Assembly: GCF_001570485.1 (NCBI RefSeq)
Contig: NZ_BCTA01000036.1
Location: 186,001 to 250,000 of the forward strand
Source of the DNA: Mycolicibacterium novocastrense
GTDB taxonomy: Bacteria; Actinomycetota; Actinomycetes; Mycobacteriales; Mycobacteriaceae
DNA: 64,000 bases
Reading direction: 5' to 3'
Numbering within the stretch: the stretch's first letter is position 1; every line of letters begins with the position of its first letter. This document shows positions 1-9,210 of the stretch, piece after piece. A program made the position numbers and the translations under genes. Under the pieces are notes generated by a model. The model made no database searches. It saw only the letters and a program-made list of their open reading frames with translations, and was not told the origin of the DNA.

Positions 1-144
1 CGGCAGCTGTTGCGCCGTGCATTCGATGCGCTCGTAGGTCCAGTCGGTCAGGCCCAGCGCCCGGTACGCCGCGAGATGCAACTGCGGAGAACGCGAGTGC
101 GCGATCGGCGAGCCCAGCACCGCCGCCTTTCGGCCCGGACTCAC
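1..144 (-). CDS. aroE: Shikimate dehydrogenase, N-terminal part (cut by window edge)
   Basis: AroE reduces 3-dehydroshikimate to shikimate with NADPH in the cytosolic aromatic amino acid pathway. Only the first 48 codons lie in the window; the rest runs off the left edge. The translation begins V-S-P-G-R-K and reaches the family's N-terminal substrate-binding motif, read here as AVLGSPIAHSRSPQLH, in which the two serines of SxS bind shikimate. The GTG start at 144 lies 13 bases after the mltG stop, so the gene is the last visible member of the alaS-ruvX-mltG-aroE run. The same order occurs in M. tuberculosis (Rv2552c after Rv2553c). The identification is firm despite the short length. Confidence 0.88.
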   Translation of the reverse strand, partial: MSPGRKAAVLGSPIAHSRSPQLHLAAYRALGLTDWTYERIECTAQQLP

Positions 145-157
145 CGCGCTACTGCGC

Positions 158-1399
158 TCACCGCGCCGAATCGAGCACACCGTTGCGCCGGGCGAGCTCG
201 ATGTTCGCGAGGTGCTGCGGGTAGTCGCGGGTGAACAACGTCGTGCCCTGCATGTCGATGGTGACGAAGTACAGCCAGTCCCCCGGCGCCGGGTTCTCCG
301 CAGCGGTCAAGGCCGCAGTGCTCGGCGAACAGATCGGGGTCGCCGGAAGGCCGGGCCGCACATAGGTGTTCCAGTCGTTGTGCTGCGCGCGGTCGGCGTC
401 GGTGGTGGCCACCTCGATGCGGTCGAGCGGATAGTTCACCGTCGAGTCGAACTCGAGCGTGCGGTTCTCGGCCAGCCGGTTGTAGATGACGCGCGCCACC
501 TTCGAAAAGTCCTCCGGTGTCGACTCCCGCTGCACCAGTGAGCCGACGATCAGGATCTCGTAGGGCGACATGTCCATGGCCGCGGCCGTCTCGAGCAGTC
601 CACCGTTGGCGTATTGCGTTGCGCTGGTGGAGATCAGATTCGTCAGGATCTCCTGTGGCTGTGCCGAGGGGTCGATGTTCCACGTGCCCGCGGCGATCAG
701 CCCCTCGAGGCGGCGATGGTCGTCACCCATCGCCTGGACGGGGCCGAGGGCCCAGTCGGCCACACCGAGCGATGCCGGCGCCGCCGTCGCGGCCACGTTC
801 TTCAACGCGTCCGCGGACACGCAGTGCCGCTCACCGTCGAGGTCGACACACGTCGCTCGGGAGATCAGGGTGAGGATGCCCTCGGTGACCGCGTTGGTCT
901 TGACATCCCGCACATCGTCGAGCTGGCGCCCTTCGGGGATGGTCAGCTTGCCGACCCGGTTCTTCGGATCCGAAAGCCGCGCAACGGCATTGGCCGCCGG
1001 GATCTCGGTCCGCATCTTGTAGAAGCCCGGCTGGATCGCCGATATCGCGTCGTTGCCCTCGGCGGCGTCGACGAACACGCTGGCGGTCGCGACGATGTTG
1101 TGCTCCTGCAACGTCTTGCCGATCGCTGTCGTCGAGTCGCCGTCATGCACCTGGATCACGACATCCGCGACGCCCTCACCGGTGAAGTCGTTGCCTCCGA
1201 ACAGTGAGTGCCACAGCTTGGAACCCAGGAACACCGCGCCGATGACGACCACGATCAGCAGGCCGACGGCCAAACCACCCGCCACGCGGCGCTTGCGCCG
1301 GTTGCGCGCGGCCCGGATCCGCTCCGCGCGGGTCATCCGGCGCCGCGGCGGGCCCACCGCTACCGGTTCGGCCCGCTCGCCGCCCCAATGGTTAGTCAT
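158..1399 (-). CDS. mltG: Endolytic murein transglycosylase, MltG/YceG family
   Basis: A membrane-anchored lytic transglycosylase of 413 residues that cleaves nascent peptidoglycan and is thought to set glycan-strand length at the cell membrane. A basic N-terminal cytoplasmic stretch (RNRRKRR) precedes one membrane helix at about residues 39-60, followed by a LysM-like part and the YceG domain. The catalytic glutamate lies in the motif GSLVQRES, with VIYNRL after it. The chosen ATG at 1399 overlaps the end of ruvX in ATGACTAA. The reading frame stays open 20 codons further upstream inside ruvX, but that extension has no family support. It is the counterpart of Rv2553c and is probably co-transcribed with ruvX. 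Confidence 0.9.
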   Translation of the reverse strand: MTNHWGGERAEPVAVGPPRRRMTRAERIRAARNRRKRRVAGGLAVGLLIVVVIGAVFLGSKLWHSLFGGNDFTGEGVADVVIQVHDGDSTTAIGKTLQEHNIVATASVFVDAAEGNDAISAIQPGFYKMRTEIPAANAVARLSDPKNRVGKLTIPEGRQLDDVRDVKTNAVTEGILTLISRATCVDLDGERHCVSADALKNVAATAAPASLGVADWALGPVQAMGDDHRRLEGLIAAGTWNIDPSAQPQEILTNLISTSATQYANGGLLETAAAMDMSPYEILIVGSLVQRESTPEDFSKVARVIYNRLAENRTLEFDSTVNYPLDRIEVATTDADRAQHNDWNTYVRPGLPATPICSPSTAALTAAENPAPGDWLYFVTIDMQGTTLFTRDYPQHLANIELARRNGVLDSAR

Positions 1400-1973
1400 C
1401 CCCGACCTCTCCATGCGCGGCAACGTGCTGATCCGCTCCTCGCGTGCGCGCCGCTTCACGCCGCTGGTCCAACCAGTTCTGCAGAATGCCCACCGCCGCC
1501 GCCTGGTCGATCACCGAGCGCTGGCCTCTGGCGCGCACACCGGCATCCCGCAGCGAGCGTTGAGCCACCACCGTAGTGAGTCGTTCGTCCGCGAGTCGCA
1601 CCGGTGTCGGGGCGATCCGTTCGGCCAACGCGTCGGCCAGCGCGACGGCGTCCTGAGCCGAGGTCCCCGATCGATCGGCGAGCGTGCGCGGCAACCCCAC
1701 CACGACCTCCACCACATCCAGGTCCTTGACCAACCCGGTGAGCCGCCGGATGTGCCGGTTGGTGCGGTCGCGACGGACGGTCTCGACGGGGGTGGCCAGG
1801 ATGCCGTCCGGATCGCTGGCGGCAACGCCGATCCGCACGCTGCCGACGTCGATGCCGATCCGGCGTCCGCGACCCGGATCCGGCGGGTTCAGTGACTCCC
1901 CGGGCCGATCCGGCCGACGGTCGCCTGATGCCCCCCGCGCGTGCGGATCGCCTCCCGCCGGTGTGGAATCCAC
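1392..1973 (-). CDS. ruvX: Putative pre-16S rRNA nuclease RuvX/YqgF
   Basis: A Holliday-junction-resolvase-fold protein of the YqgF family, which processes the 5' end of 16S rRNA. The signature [12 protein letters not shown] carries the first catalytic aspartate, LADERLTT the glutamate, and VIDQAAAV the last aspartate, so the active site looks complete. At 193 residues it is slightly longer than the Rv2554c counterpart because of a variable proline/arginine-rich N-terminus. The GTG at 1973 is preferred because it starts 4 bases after the alaS stop; in-frame starts inside alaS exist but would give a non-conserved extension. Its stop overlaps the mltG start, consistent with translational coupling. 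Confidence 0.88.
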   Translation of the reverse strand: MDSTPAGGDPHARGASGDRRPDRPGESLNPPDPGRGRRIGIDVGSVRIGVAASDPDGILATPVETVRRDRTNRHIRRLTGLVKDLDVVEVVVGLPRTLADRSGTSAQDAVALADALAERIAPTPVRLADERLTTVVAQRSLRDAGVRARGQRSVIDQAAAVGILQNWLDQRREAARTRGADQHVAAHGEVGDD

Positions 1974-1977
1974 GCCG

Positions 1978-4674
1978 CTAGCCTCGGTCGATCTCTGCGC
2001 GGAGCGCGGCCAGCGCCGCGTCGATGCCTGCCGCCCCCTTGCCGGAACCCTGTGCCAGATCGGCCTTTCCGCCGCCGCGGCCGTCGACCGCCGCACCCAA
2101 CGTCTTCACCAGATCGTTGGCCCGGAATCCGAGGTCTTGGGCGGCCGGATTGACCGCGACCACGAACGGGACGCTGTCGTTCTCGCCCTCCGCGATCAAC
2201 GCGACAACGGCGGGATCGCTGCCCAGCTTGCCGCGCACATCGCCGACCAGCGTGCGCAGATCACCGGCCGACATCCCACTGGCCATGCGCTGCGCCACGA
2301 GACGGACCTTACCGACAAGTTCTGCGCCGGCGGCGGCATTGGCTGCCGCGGCACGCGCATTGGCCAGGCGCAACCGGTCCAGCTCTTTCTCGGCTGCCCG
2401 CAGCCGCTCGACCAGGTTCACCACTCGCGCAGGCACCTCGTCGGAGGGCACCTTCAGCGTCGAGGCCAGTCCCGCCATCAACGCCCGTTCCTTGGCCAGG
2501 TGGCGGAACGACTCGAGGCCGACGTAGGCCTCCACCCGGCGCACGCCGGAGCCGACCGACGACTCACCGAGGATGGTGACCGGACCGATCTGCGCGGAGT
2601 TGTGCACGTGGGTGCCGCCGCACAGCTCCAGCGAGAACGGTCCACCGATCTCGACCACGCGGACCTGTTCGGGGTACTGCTCACCGAACAGCGCTATGGC
2701 ACCCATCGCCTTGGCCTTGTCCAACTCGGTGGTGAACGTGTGCACCTCGTGGTCGGCTTCGACCGCCTCGTTGGTCACCTCTTCAATCTGGCTGCGCTGG
2801 TCCTCGGAGAGCGGGCCCTGCCAGTTGAAGTCGAAGCGCAGATACCCGGGCCTGTTCAACGAGCCGGCCTGAACGGCGTTGGGCCCCAGCACCTGCCGCA
2901 GCGCGGCGTGCACCATGTGGGTCCCGGAGTGCCCCTGTGTGGCACCGTGGCGCCACTTCGGGTCGACCGCGGCGACGACCGTGTCGCCCTCGACGAACTC
3001 GCCGGACTCCACGTGGACACGATGCGACCACAATGTCTTCGCGATCTTCTGCACGTCGGTGACCGCCGCCTTGGCCGCGGTGGAGGCGCCCGATCCGCTG
3101 ATCGTGCCCTCGTCGGCGATCTGGCCGCCGGACTCGGCGTAGAAGGGTGTGCGGTCGAGGATCAACTCGACGCGGTCCGGCGGCGGGCCGCCCCCGTCGT
3201 GGCTCACGACGGGTACGCGCTCACCGTCGACGAAGATACCGAGAATCCTTGCCTCGGAGGATAATTCGTCGAAGCCGGTGAACTCGGTCGGACCCGCGTC
3301 GACCAGGTCACGGTACGCCGACAGGTCCGAGTGCGCCTGCTTGCGCGCCGCGGCGTCGGCCTTCGCGCGTTGGCGCTGCTCGGCCATCAGGCCGCGGAAG
3401 CCTTCCTCGTCGACGGACAGACCGTGTTCGGCCGCCATCTCCAAGGTGAGCTCGATCGGGAATCCGTAGGTGTCGTGCAGCGTGAAGGCATCCGAGCCGG
3501 ACAGCACCGTGGCTCCCTTGGCCTTCGTCGCGCCGGCCGCCTCGTCGAACAACCGCGAGCCGGAGGCCAGCGTCCGGTTGAACGCGGTCTCCTCGGCCAC
3601 GGCGATGCGTTGGATGCGGTCGAAGTCTTCGGCCAGTTCGGGATACGACGGGCCCATCGCGTCGCGCACGGTGGTCATCAGGTCGGCCATGATCGGCTGT
3701 TCGACGCCGAGTAGTTTCGCGGCGCGGATGATCCGGCGCAGCAGGCGACGCAACACGTAACCGCGGCCCTCGTTGCCCGGGCTCACACCGTCGCCGATGA
3801 TGATCGCCGCCGTGCGGCTGTGGTCGGCGATGATGCGGTACCGCACATCGTCGGTGTGGCTGCCCTGGCCGTAACCGCGCGGGGCGCGCGCGGCCATCAG
3901 GTCGATGGCCGGACGCAGCAGGTCGGTCTCGTAGACGTTGTCCACACCCTGAAGCAGGCACGCCACCCGCTCGACGCCCATCCCGGTGTCGATGTTCTTG
4001 CGCGGCAGCGGCCCGAGGATCTCGAAGTCCTCCTTGGAGGTGCCCTCGCCGCGCTCGTTCTGCATGAACACGAGATTCCAGATCTCGATGTAGCGGTCCT
4101 CGTTGGCGATCGGACCGCCCTCGACGCCGTACTCGGGTCCCCTGTCGTAATAGATCTCCGATGACGGACCGCACGGCCCGGGAATGCCCATCGACCAGTA
4201 GTTGTCGGCCATCCCGCGGCGCTGGATGCGCTCGGCCGGGAGCCCGGCGACCTCCTGCCACAGGGCCATCGCCTCGTCGTCGTCGAGGTAGACGGTGGCC
4301 CACAGCCGCTCGGGGTCCAGCCCGTATCCGCCTTGTTCGACCGGGTTGGTCAGCAGCGTCCACGCGAACTCGATGGCGCCCTTCTTGAAGTAGTCGCCGA
4401 ACGAGAAGTTGCCCGCCATCTGGAAGAAGGTGTTGTGGCGGGTGGTGATGCCGACCTCGTCGATATCGGGCGTGCGGATGCACTTCTGGATGCTGGTGGC
4501 CCGCTTCCACGGCGGAGCCTGCTGCCCCAGGAAGTACGGGACGAACTGCACCATGCCGGCGTTGACGAACAGCAGATTCGGGTCGTCCAGGATCACCGAG
4601 GCGCTCGGCACCTCGGTGTGGCCCGCCTTCACGAAGTGATCGAGGAAACGCTTCCTGATCTCGTGTGTCTGCAC
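1978..4674 (-). CDS. alaS: Alanyl-tRNA synthetase
   Basis: Class II aminoacyl-tRNA synthetase that charges tRNA-Ala. Its 898 residues match the usual full length. The N-terminal catalytic domain shows RHNTFFQM and GVERV; the editing domain shows the zinc-binding HSGTHMVHA and CGGTHV motifs; the C-terminal oligomerisation domain (C-Ala) ends in [12 protein letters not shown]. The GTG at 4674 gives the conserved N-terminus [14 protein letters not shown] and is preceded by AAGGA about 10 bases upstream. An ATG 75 bases further upstream is open but not conserved. The gene heads the run with ruvX and mltG, as in M. tuberculosis (Rv2555c). No T-box leader is recognisable in the 147 bases upstream. 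Confidence 0.97.
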   Translation of the reverse strand: MQTHEIRKRFLDHFVKAGHTEVPSASVILDDPNLLFVNAGMVQFVPYFLGQQAPPWKRATSIQKCIRTPDIDEVGITTRHNTFFQMAGNFSFGDYFKKGAIEFAWTLLTNPVEQGGYGLDPERLWATVYLDDDEAMALWQEVAGLPAERIQRRGMADNYWSMGIPGPCGPSSEIYYDRGPEYGVEGGPIANEDRYIEIWNLVFMQNERGEGTSKEDFEILGPLPRKNIDTGMGVERVACLLQGVDNVYETDLLRPAIDLMAARAPRGYGQGSHTDDVRYRIIADHSRTAAIIIGDGVSPGNEGRGYVLRRLLRRIIRAAKLLGVEQPIMADLMTTVRDAMGPSYPELAEDFDRIQRIAVAEETAFNRTLASGSRLFDEAAGATKAKGATVLSGSDAFTLHDTYGFPIELTLEMAAEHGLSVDEEGFRGLMAEQRQRAKADAAARKQAHSDLSAYRDLVDAGPTEFTGFDELSSEARILGIFVDGERVPVVSHDGGGPPPDRVELILDRTPFYAESGGQIADEGTISGSGASTAAKAAVTDVQKIAKTLWSHRVHVESGEFVEGDTVVAAVDPKWRHGATQGHSGTHMVHAALRQVLGPNAVQAGSLNRPGYLRFDFNWQGPLSEDQRSQIEEVTNEAVEADHEVHTFTTELDKAKAMGAIALFGEQYPEQVRVVEIGGPFSLELCGGTHVHNSAQIGPVTILGESSVGSGVRRVEAYVGLESFRHLAKERALMAGLASTLKVPSDEVPARVVNLVERLRAAEKELDRLRLANARAAAANAAAGAELVGKVRLVAQRMASGMSAGDLRTLVGDVRGKLGSDPAVVALIAEGENDSVPFVVAVNPAAQDLGFRANDLVKTLGAAVDGRGGGKADLAQGSGKGAAGIDAALAALRAEIDRG

Positions 4675-4821
4675 GTCTGATACATCCTTGAAGTTTCGCT
4701 GATACCTGCGACTATTCGACCGCACTACAGTACCGGTCGCCGTTGTCACGCCGAAAAGACAACGAACGGGCAGCGTCGACGGTGCCCAGGTCAGACTCGG
4801 TCGGGTGTCACCGACGTCACG

Positions 4822-5262
4822 TCACCCGTCGATGAAGCTCAGTCGGACCTTGCGTTGCGGATTGTCGCGGTTGAGGTCGACGAGCACGATGCTCTGCCAG
4901 GTGCCGAGCAACGGCTCGCCGTCCTGCACGGGCATGGTCACCGACGGCGACACCAGGGCGGGCAGCACATGATCGGCACCATGTCCCGGCGAGCCGTGCG
5001 AGTGCCGGTAGCGGTCGTCGCGCGGGAGCAGGTTCTCGAGGGTGTCGACGAGATCGTCGTCGGAACCCGCACCCGTCTCGATGATCGCCACACCCGCCGT
5101 CGCGTGCGGCACGAAGACGCTGCACAAGCCGTCGCCGCGGCGACCGCAGAACGAGCGCACCTCGTCGGTCAGGTCGATGATGCGGCGCTGGCCGGTCTCG
5201 ATGTCGATCACGTCGGTATCCACGTCATCGAGCGTACGAGGCTTCTCGGCCGAATCGTCCAT
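4822..5262 (-). CDS. YjbQ/UPF0047 family protein (Rv2556c-like)
   Basis: A 146-residue single-domain protein of the YjbQ family; some members show weak thiamine-phosphate synthase activity, but the physiological role is unsettled. The family's metal-site motif is visible as VFVPHATAGVAIIETG, followed by H-x-H-x(5)-H-G (RHSHGSPGHGADH) and the C-terminal GTWQSIVLVDLN. The ATG at 5262 gives the expected length. An upstream in-frame start would add 38 low-complexity residues lying opposite the start of the next gene. The order alaS, YjbQ gene, ABM-like gene matches Rv2555c-Rv2557. The divergent neighbour begins 83 bases away, so the two share a short promoter region. Confidence 0.82.
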   Translation of the reverse strand: MDDSAEKPRTLDDVDTDVIDIETGQRRIIDLTDEVRSFCGRRGDGLCSVFVPHATAGVAIIETGAGSDDDLVDTLENLLPRDDRYRHSHGSPGHGADHVLPALVSPSVTMPVQDGEPLLGTWQSIVLVDLNRDNPQRKVRLSFIDG

Positions 5263-5345
5263 TGAATCGACCACCCCCCAGGAGGAAGCTGGGAGGTGGT
5301 CCGGCGGCGCCGCTGGGGCGCTGCCCCGAGCAAAGGGGGTCGGCC

Positions 5346-5966
5346 GTGTACGCACGTTCCACCACCGTCCACGCACGACCTTCGTCGGTCGACGACGGCA
5401 TCGCGTTCATCCGGTCCGAGGTCCTGCCCGCACTCGAAGCGATCGACGGGTTCGTCGGCCTGTCGCTGTTGGCGGATCGAGAATCCGGCCACTGCATCGC
5501 GACCAGCGCCTGGGACTCCGAGGACGCGTTGCGGACCAGCGCCGAGCGGGCGGCACCGCTGCGCGATCGCGCCGTCGAGGTCCTCGGCGGTGAGGCGACC
5601 GTCGATCAGTGGCAGATCGGCGTCATGCACCGCGATCACCGCTCGGCAGAGGGCGCCTGCGTCCGGGCCACCTGGCTGAGGGTGCCGCGCGAGCACATCG
5701 CACGCTCGATCGAGTTCTACAAGACCGATGTGCTGCCGGCCCTGGAGGCACTGGACGGCTTCTGCAGCGCCAGCTATCTGATCAACCCCGAATCGGGGCG
5801 CGCCGTGTCGTCGGCGACGTTCGACAGTCGTGAAGCCATGGCGGAAAACCGCGAGCAGGCCAGGGAACTGCGCAACGCCCGCACCCGCGAACTGGGCGCC
5901 GACATCGTCGATGTGGGCGAGTTCGATCTGGTACTCGCCCACCTGCGCATCCCGGAAATGGTCTGA
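5346..5966 (+). CDS. Tandem ABM-like (dimeric alpha-beta barrel) protein, Rv2557/Rv2558-like
   Basis: A 206-residue protein made of two similar halves. Each half contains a VLPALEAIDGF or VLPALEALDGF segment followed by an SA(W/T)..S..A stretch, typical of antibiotic-biosynthesis-monooxygenase-like ferredoxin folds that pair as a barrel. M. tuberculosis has two neighbouring paralogues here (Rv2557 and Rv2558), linked to starvation survival; this organism has one in this position. No catalytic residues can be named, so enzyme or heme-degrading activity is not claimed. The GTG at 5346 gives VYARSTTVHARP, like the mycobacterial homologues; a longer in-frame start would be proline-rich and would overlap the divergent promoter. 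Confidence 0.72.
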   Translation: MYARSTTVHARPSSVDDGIAFIRSEVLPALEAIDGFVGLSLLADRESGHCIATSAWDSEDALRTSAERAAPLRDRAVEVLGGEATVDQWQIGVMHRDHRSAEGACVRATWLRVPREHIARSIEFYKTDVLPALEALDGFCSASYLINPESGRAVSSATFDSREAMAENREQARELRNARTRELGADIVDVGEFDLVLAHLRIPEMV

Positions 5967-6038
5967 TCCGGTCGTCGATCCGTTTATTGACGTCGGTGTC
6001 GGGGTATATCAGCTGCACCCCGAGACCCTGGAGGAACC

Positions 6039-6347
6039 ATGACCGTCACCGGCGTTATCACCGCGATTCTCATCGGCGCAGTGGTCGGCGTGCTCGCCCG
6101 CCTGATCCTGCCCGGCAGGCAGCCCATCGGCATCATCGTCACCGTTCTGGTGGGCATCGTCTCGGCTCTGATCGGCACCGCGATCGCCCGGGCGCTGGGT
6201 CTTCCGACCGCCACAAGTGGCGTCGACTGGATCGAGTTGCTCTGCCAGGTCGTCGTCGCCGTGATCGGCGTGGCGCTGGTGTCCGCGCTCATGGGCCGCA
6301 GGCGCACCGGCGTGACGGGCGGCCGCCGCGGCGGCGTGCTGCGCTAG
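6039..6347 (+). CDS. GlsB/YeaQ/YmgE-family (transglycosylase-associated) small membrane protein
   Basis: A 102-residue hydrophobic protein with three predicted membrane helices at about residues 5-23, 31-52 and 66-87. Glycine-rich turns between helices (GAVVGVLARLILPGRQP) are typical of the transglycosylase-associated/YeaQ family. It ends in a short arginine-rich tail, RRRTGVTGGRRGG. Members are often stress-induced, but no enzymatic activity is established and the historic name is misleading. The ATG at 6039 follows a GGAGG located 6 bases upstream. The gene is followed at once by a strong terminator hairpin, so it is probably monocistronic or the end of a short transcript. Confidence 0.78.
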   Translation: MTVTGVITAILIGAVVGVLARLILPGRQPIGIIVTVLVGIVSALIGTAIARALGLPTATSGVDWIELLCQVVVAVIGVALVSALMGRRRTGVTGGRRGGVLR

Positions 6348-6360
6348 CGAAACCACCCAG

Positions 6361-6396
6361 GCGATCCCGGCTGCACCCCCCGGCAGCCGGGATCGC
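6361..6396. terminator. Bidirectional hairpin terminator
   Basis: A perfect 14-bp stem, GCGATCCCGGCTGC at 6361-6374 with its complement at 6383-6396, closes an 8-base loop and is followed by TTCT. It sits exactly between the stop at 6347 (plus strand) and the convergent stop at 6414 (minus strand). The position fits a shared intrinsic terminator, although the T-tract is short, as is usual in mycobacteria. Confidence 0.85.
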
Positions 6397-6413
6397 TTCT
6401 GTCGCAGCGCCTG

Positions 6414-6887
6414 TCATAGGGCGGCCAGCAGTTCGTCGAGCTTCTCGTAGCCCTCTGTCATCCCGCCCTCCATTCCGGAGGACAGCAGCGCGTCGCGGGC
6501 CTCGACCGTCGGGCAGATCGACCGGCCACGCAACCGGCTGCGGCCGCCGCCGAGATCCTCGAACCACAGGTATTCGATGTTGACCTGATCGGGCGCCCCG
6601 TCGAACTCGAACGTCTGCAGGATGAACTCGTTTTCCCGGACGGTGTGGAATGTGCCGTTGAAGCCGTATGCGCCGCTCTGGTCCTTGTGCACGTAGCGAT
6701 ACCCGCCGTGGCTCTTGAACTGCCATTCCTCGATCGTCATCTCCAGTCCGCGCGGGCCGAGCCACCGCTTGAGCAGGTCGGGCTCGGCGTGTGCGCGGAA
6801 CAGAGCGTCGACGGGTGCGTCGAACTCCCGGGTGAACTCCATGGCCAGGGTGTCCACGGGGGCGGTGAGATCCAATGCGTTGCTCAT
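6414..6887 (-). CDS. SRPBCC (AHSA1-type) domain protein
   Basis: A 157-residue START-like protein. The N-terminal strand FTREFDAPVDALFRAHAEPDLLKRWLGP and the segment WQFKSHGGYRYVHKDQSG are typical of the AHSA1/YndB group, which binds hydrophobic ligands. The ligand is unknown. It overlaps the upstream ArsR-type regulator by ATGA, a very common pairing in actinobacteria (ArsR plus SRPBCC) that suggests joint regulation of a small-molecule response. The ATG at 6887 is fixed by this overlap. Nothing in the frame looks damaged. Confidence 0.85.
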   Translation of the reverse strand: MSNALDLTAPVDTLAMEFTREFDAPVDALFRAHAEPDLLKRWLGPRGLEMTIEEWQFKSHGGYRYVHKDQSGAYGFNGTFHTVRENEFILQTFEFDGAPDQVNIEYLWFEDLGGGRSRLRGRSICPTVEARDALLSSGMEGGMTEGYEKLDELLAAL

Positions 6888-7258
6888 GTGTCGGTTCCTT
6901 CCTCTGGTGTGTCGGTTGGTGTGTCGGTCATCTCAGCCAGCAGGGCATCCAGCCGGCGGTAGCTGCGTTCGGCGTCGAGCCGGTACCGGTCGATCCATGC
7001 GGTGAGCCGCTCCAGCGCGGCGGCGTCCAGGTGCACGGGCCTGCGCTGAGCCTCGCGGGTTCTGGTGACCAGGCCGGCGTGCTCGAGCACCTGAATGTGT
7101 TTGGACACCGCCTGTTTGGTGATCTCGAAGGGTTCCGCGAGTTCGTTGACCGTGGCCGGCCCCCGCGAGAGCCGCGCCACGATGGCCCGCCGGACAGGGT
7201 CGGCCAGCGCCAGGAAGGCGCGGTCGAGCGCAGCGTCTGCATCGTGATCACGCTCCAA
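6884..7258 (-). CDS. ArsR-family transcriptional regulator
   Basis: A 124-residue winged-helix repressor. The N-terminal ALADPVRRAIVARLSRGPATVNELAEPF and the recognition region ITKQAVSKHIQVLEHAGLV form a clear ArsR helix-turn-helix. No cysteine-based metal site is visible, so it belongs to the non-metal group usually coupled to SRPBCC genes. Its stop overlaps the SRPBCC start (ATGA), making a two-gene operon. Repeated TTGAT/ATCAA half sites directly upstream probably form its own operator. Its ligand cannot be inferred from the sequence. Confidence 0.88.
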   Translation of the reverse strand: MERDHDADAALDRAFLALADPVRRAIVARLSRGPATVNELAEPFEITKQAVSKHIQVLEHAGLVTRTREAQRRPVHLDAAALERLTAWIDRYRLDAERSYRRLDALLAEMTDTPTDTPEEGTDT

Positions 7259-7261
7259 TTA

Positions 7262-7293
7262 TCAACCCTTTAATTGATCAACTTAATGATTGA
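7262..7293. promoter_or_regulatory. Candidate ArsR operator (TTGATCAA core)
   Basis: Just upstream of the ArsR start lies an AT-rich stretch with the perfect palindrome TTGATCAA at 7274-7281. It is flanked by TCAA at 7262-7265 and TTGA at 7290-7293, each about one helical turn away. The low-GC palindromic cluster in otherwise GC-rich DNA and its position support an autoregulatory operator. This is inferred from sequence only. Confidence 0.45.
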
Positions 7294-7424
7294 ATACCAA
7301 GGTAGACCGCGACTCGCTCACCCGTCAAGGGTTGCGGACAGCGGAGCAATGTGACTATCGACGATTTGCCGGCAGATGCCACAAACGTCGGATTTCAATG
7401 TCGCCGTTATATACGTTTCGCTGC

Positions 7425-7865
7425 ATGGGATCGGTGGTGTCGTGCCGTGTGGAGCAGTTCTCAGCCGCCTCAGCTGCGGTCGTCTACGACACCCTTATGG
7501 ACGCCTCGCGGTGGCAGGACTGGATGCCGACGGTGTCGGCGGCGTCGTGGGAGGCGGAACCCGGGGAATCGGCAGTGGGTGCGGTCAGGCGCGTACGCAA
7601 CGGATTGTTCGTCACCCGCGACCAGGTGACCGCGGCGGCGCGCCCGCACCACCATGCCTATGTCGCAATGATCCGCTTCTTACCGATCAGCGATTTCCAC
7701 GGCGATGTGCGCATCGAAAAGCGGCCGAACGGAAGTCTCATCGTCTGGACGGTGACTTGTCGATCACACATACCCGCAACGGGCAGCCTGTTTCGGTTCA
7801 CGACGCGCCGATCGTATACCCGTCTCGCGGCGGCGCTGGCTCGAGAGGCGGAACGGCGGGCCTAG
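7425..7865 (+). CDS. SRPBCC-family protein
   Basis: A 146-residue START/polyketide-cyclase-like protein. It begins [35 protein letters not shown], the usual strand-helix-W-x-x-W opening of this fold, and contains [23 protein letters not shown]. The ligand is unknown. The ATG at 7425 is chosen because the family fold begins there; the frame is open for 45 codons upstream but that part is rich in R/C and not conserved. Its TAG lies within the CTAG that also ends rarA on the other strand, so the two convergent genes overlap by 4 bases. Confidence 0.68.
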   Translation: MGSVVSCRVEQFSAASAAVVYDTLMDASRWQDWMPTVSAASWEAEPGESAVGAVRRVRNGLFVTRDQVTAAARPHHHAYVAMIRFLPISDFHGDVRIEKRPNGSLIVWTVTCRSHIPATGSLFRFTTRRSYTRLAAALAREAERRA

Positions 7866-9190
7866 CGCTTGCGACGGATGATCGCGCGCAGCTTGTCGAG
7901 CCGGGCGGCGATCTCCCGCTCGACGCCGTGAGACGTCGGCTTGTAGTAGTCGACGCCGACCAGTTCATCGGGCGGATACTGTTGCGGCACGACGCCGTCG
8001 GGATCGTCATGGCTGTACTTGTAGCCGACCGCATTGCCCCGCTTCTCCGCGCCCGAGTAGTGGCCGTCGCGCAGATGCGGCGGCACCAAACCGGCCTTAC
8101 CCGCCCGGATATCGGCCATCGCCGCCCCCAGCGCGGTGGTCACGGCGTTGGACTTCGGGGCTGTCGCGAGATGAACCGTGGCGTGCGCGAGCGTGAGTTG
8201 GGCTTCGGGCATGCCGATCAACTGCACGGTCTGCGCTGCGGCCACGGCGGTCTGCAAGGCGGTCGGATCGGCCATCCCGATGTCCTCGCTCGCCAAGATC
8301 ATCAGCCGGCGCGCCACGAAGCGCGGATCCTCCCCCGCGACCAGCATCCGGGACAGATAGTGCAGCGCGGCGTCGACATCGGATCCGCGGACGGACTTGA
8401 TGAACGCGCTGATCACGTCGTAGTGCTGATCCCCGTCGCGGTCGTAACGGACGGCGGCCTTGTCCAGGGACTGCTCGATGGTCTCGACCGTCACGGCCTC
8501 CCCCGCTTCGGCCGCGACCTCGAGCGCGGTCAGCGCCCGGCGGGCGTCGCCGGCCGACAGCGCGACCAGAAGGTCGACAGCCTCGTCGGTGACGCTGACC
8601 TTGCCGGCTAGTCCGCGAGGGTCGTCGATGGCGCGGCGGACCAGCGTGCGCACCGCATCGGCGTCGAGGGGTTGCAGCTGCAGGATCAGCGACCGCGAGA
8701 GCAGCGGGGCCACCACCGAGAACGACGGGTTTTCGGTGGTGGCGGCGACCAGAGCGACGACACGGTTCTCGACCGCGGACAGCAGGGCGTCCTGCTGGGT
8801 CTTGGAGAAGCGGTGCACCTCGTCGATGAACAGCACGGTCTGCTCGCCGTATGCGGCCGCGCGCCTGGCGACGTCGATCACGGCGCGCACCTCTTTGACG
8901 CCCGCCGACAGGGCCGACAGCGCCTCGAATCGGCGGCCGGTGGCTTGTGAGATCAGCGACGCCAGCGTGGTCTTACCGGTACCGGGCGGGCCGTAGAGGA
9001 TGACCGAGGCGGCACCCGAGCCCTCGACCATCCGGCGCAGCGGAGAGCCGGCCTGCAGCAGGTGGTCCTGGCCGACCACCTCGTCGAGCGTGGCCGGACG
9101 CATCCGCACCGCCAAAGGCGACGACGCGCCGACGGGCCCGGCCGCGGGCGTGGGAGCCTCGCCGGGGACGTCGAACAGACCGTCGGACAC
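7862..9190 (-). CDS. rarA: Replication-associated recombination protein A (MgsA/WRNIP1 family AAA+ ATPase)
   Basis: A AAA+ clamp-loader-like ATPase of 442 residues that acts at stalled replication forks. Walker A is GPPGTGKT (residues 67-74), Walker B VLFIDEVH (119-126), sensor 1 AATTENPSF, and an arginine finger lies in LLSRS. The C-terminal tetramerisation domain is present, including [10 protein letters not shown] and the conserved [10 protein letters not shown]. The length and order match Rv2559c. An SD-like element is not obvious, but the ATG gives the expected N-terminus MSDGLFDVP, which resembles a clamp-binding motif (QxxLFD-type). The gene is convergent with the SRPBCC gene. Confidence 0.95.
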   Translation of the reverse strand: MSDGLFDVPGEAPTPAAGPVGASSPLAVRMRPATLDEVVGQDHLLQAGSPLRRMVEGSGAASVILYGPPGTGKTTLASLISQATGRRFEALSALSAGVKEVRAVIDVARRAAAYGEQTVLFIDEVHRFSKTQQDALLSAVENRVVALVAATTENPSFSVVAPLLSRSLILQLQPLDADAVRTLVRRAIDDPRGLAGKVSVTDEAVDLLVALSAGDARRALTALEVAAEAGEAVTVETIEQSLDKAAVRYDRDGDQHYDVISAFIKSVRGSDVDAALHYLSRMLVAGEDPRFVARRLMILASEDIGMADPTALQTAVAAAQTVQLIGMPEAQLTLAHATVHLATAPKSNAVTTALGAAMADIRAGKAGLVPPHLRDGHYSGAEKRGNAVGYKYSHDDPDGVVPQQYPPDELVGVDYYKPTSHGVEREIAARLDKLRAIIRRKR

Positions 9191-9210
9191 GCCTTCTGCT
9201 TACCACGCCG

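Noticed and set aside
4675..4821. T-box or other leader riboswitch before alaS
   Set aside because: The leader is short and no specifier loop or conserved T-box sequence is visible.
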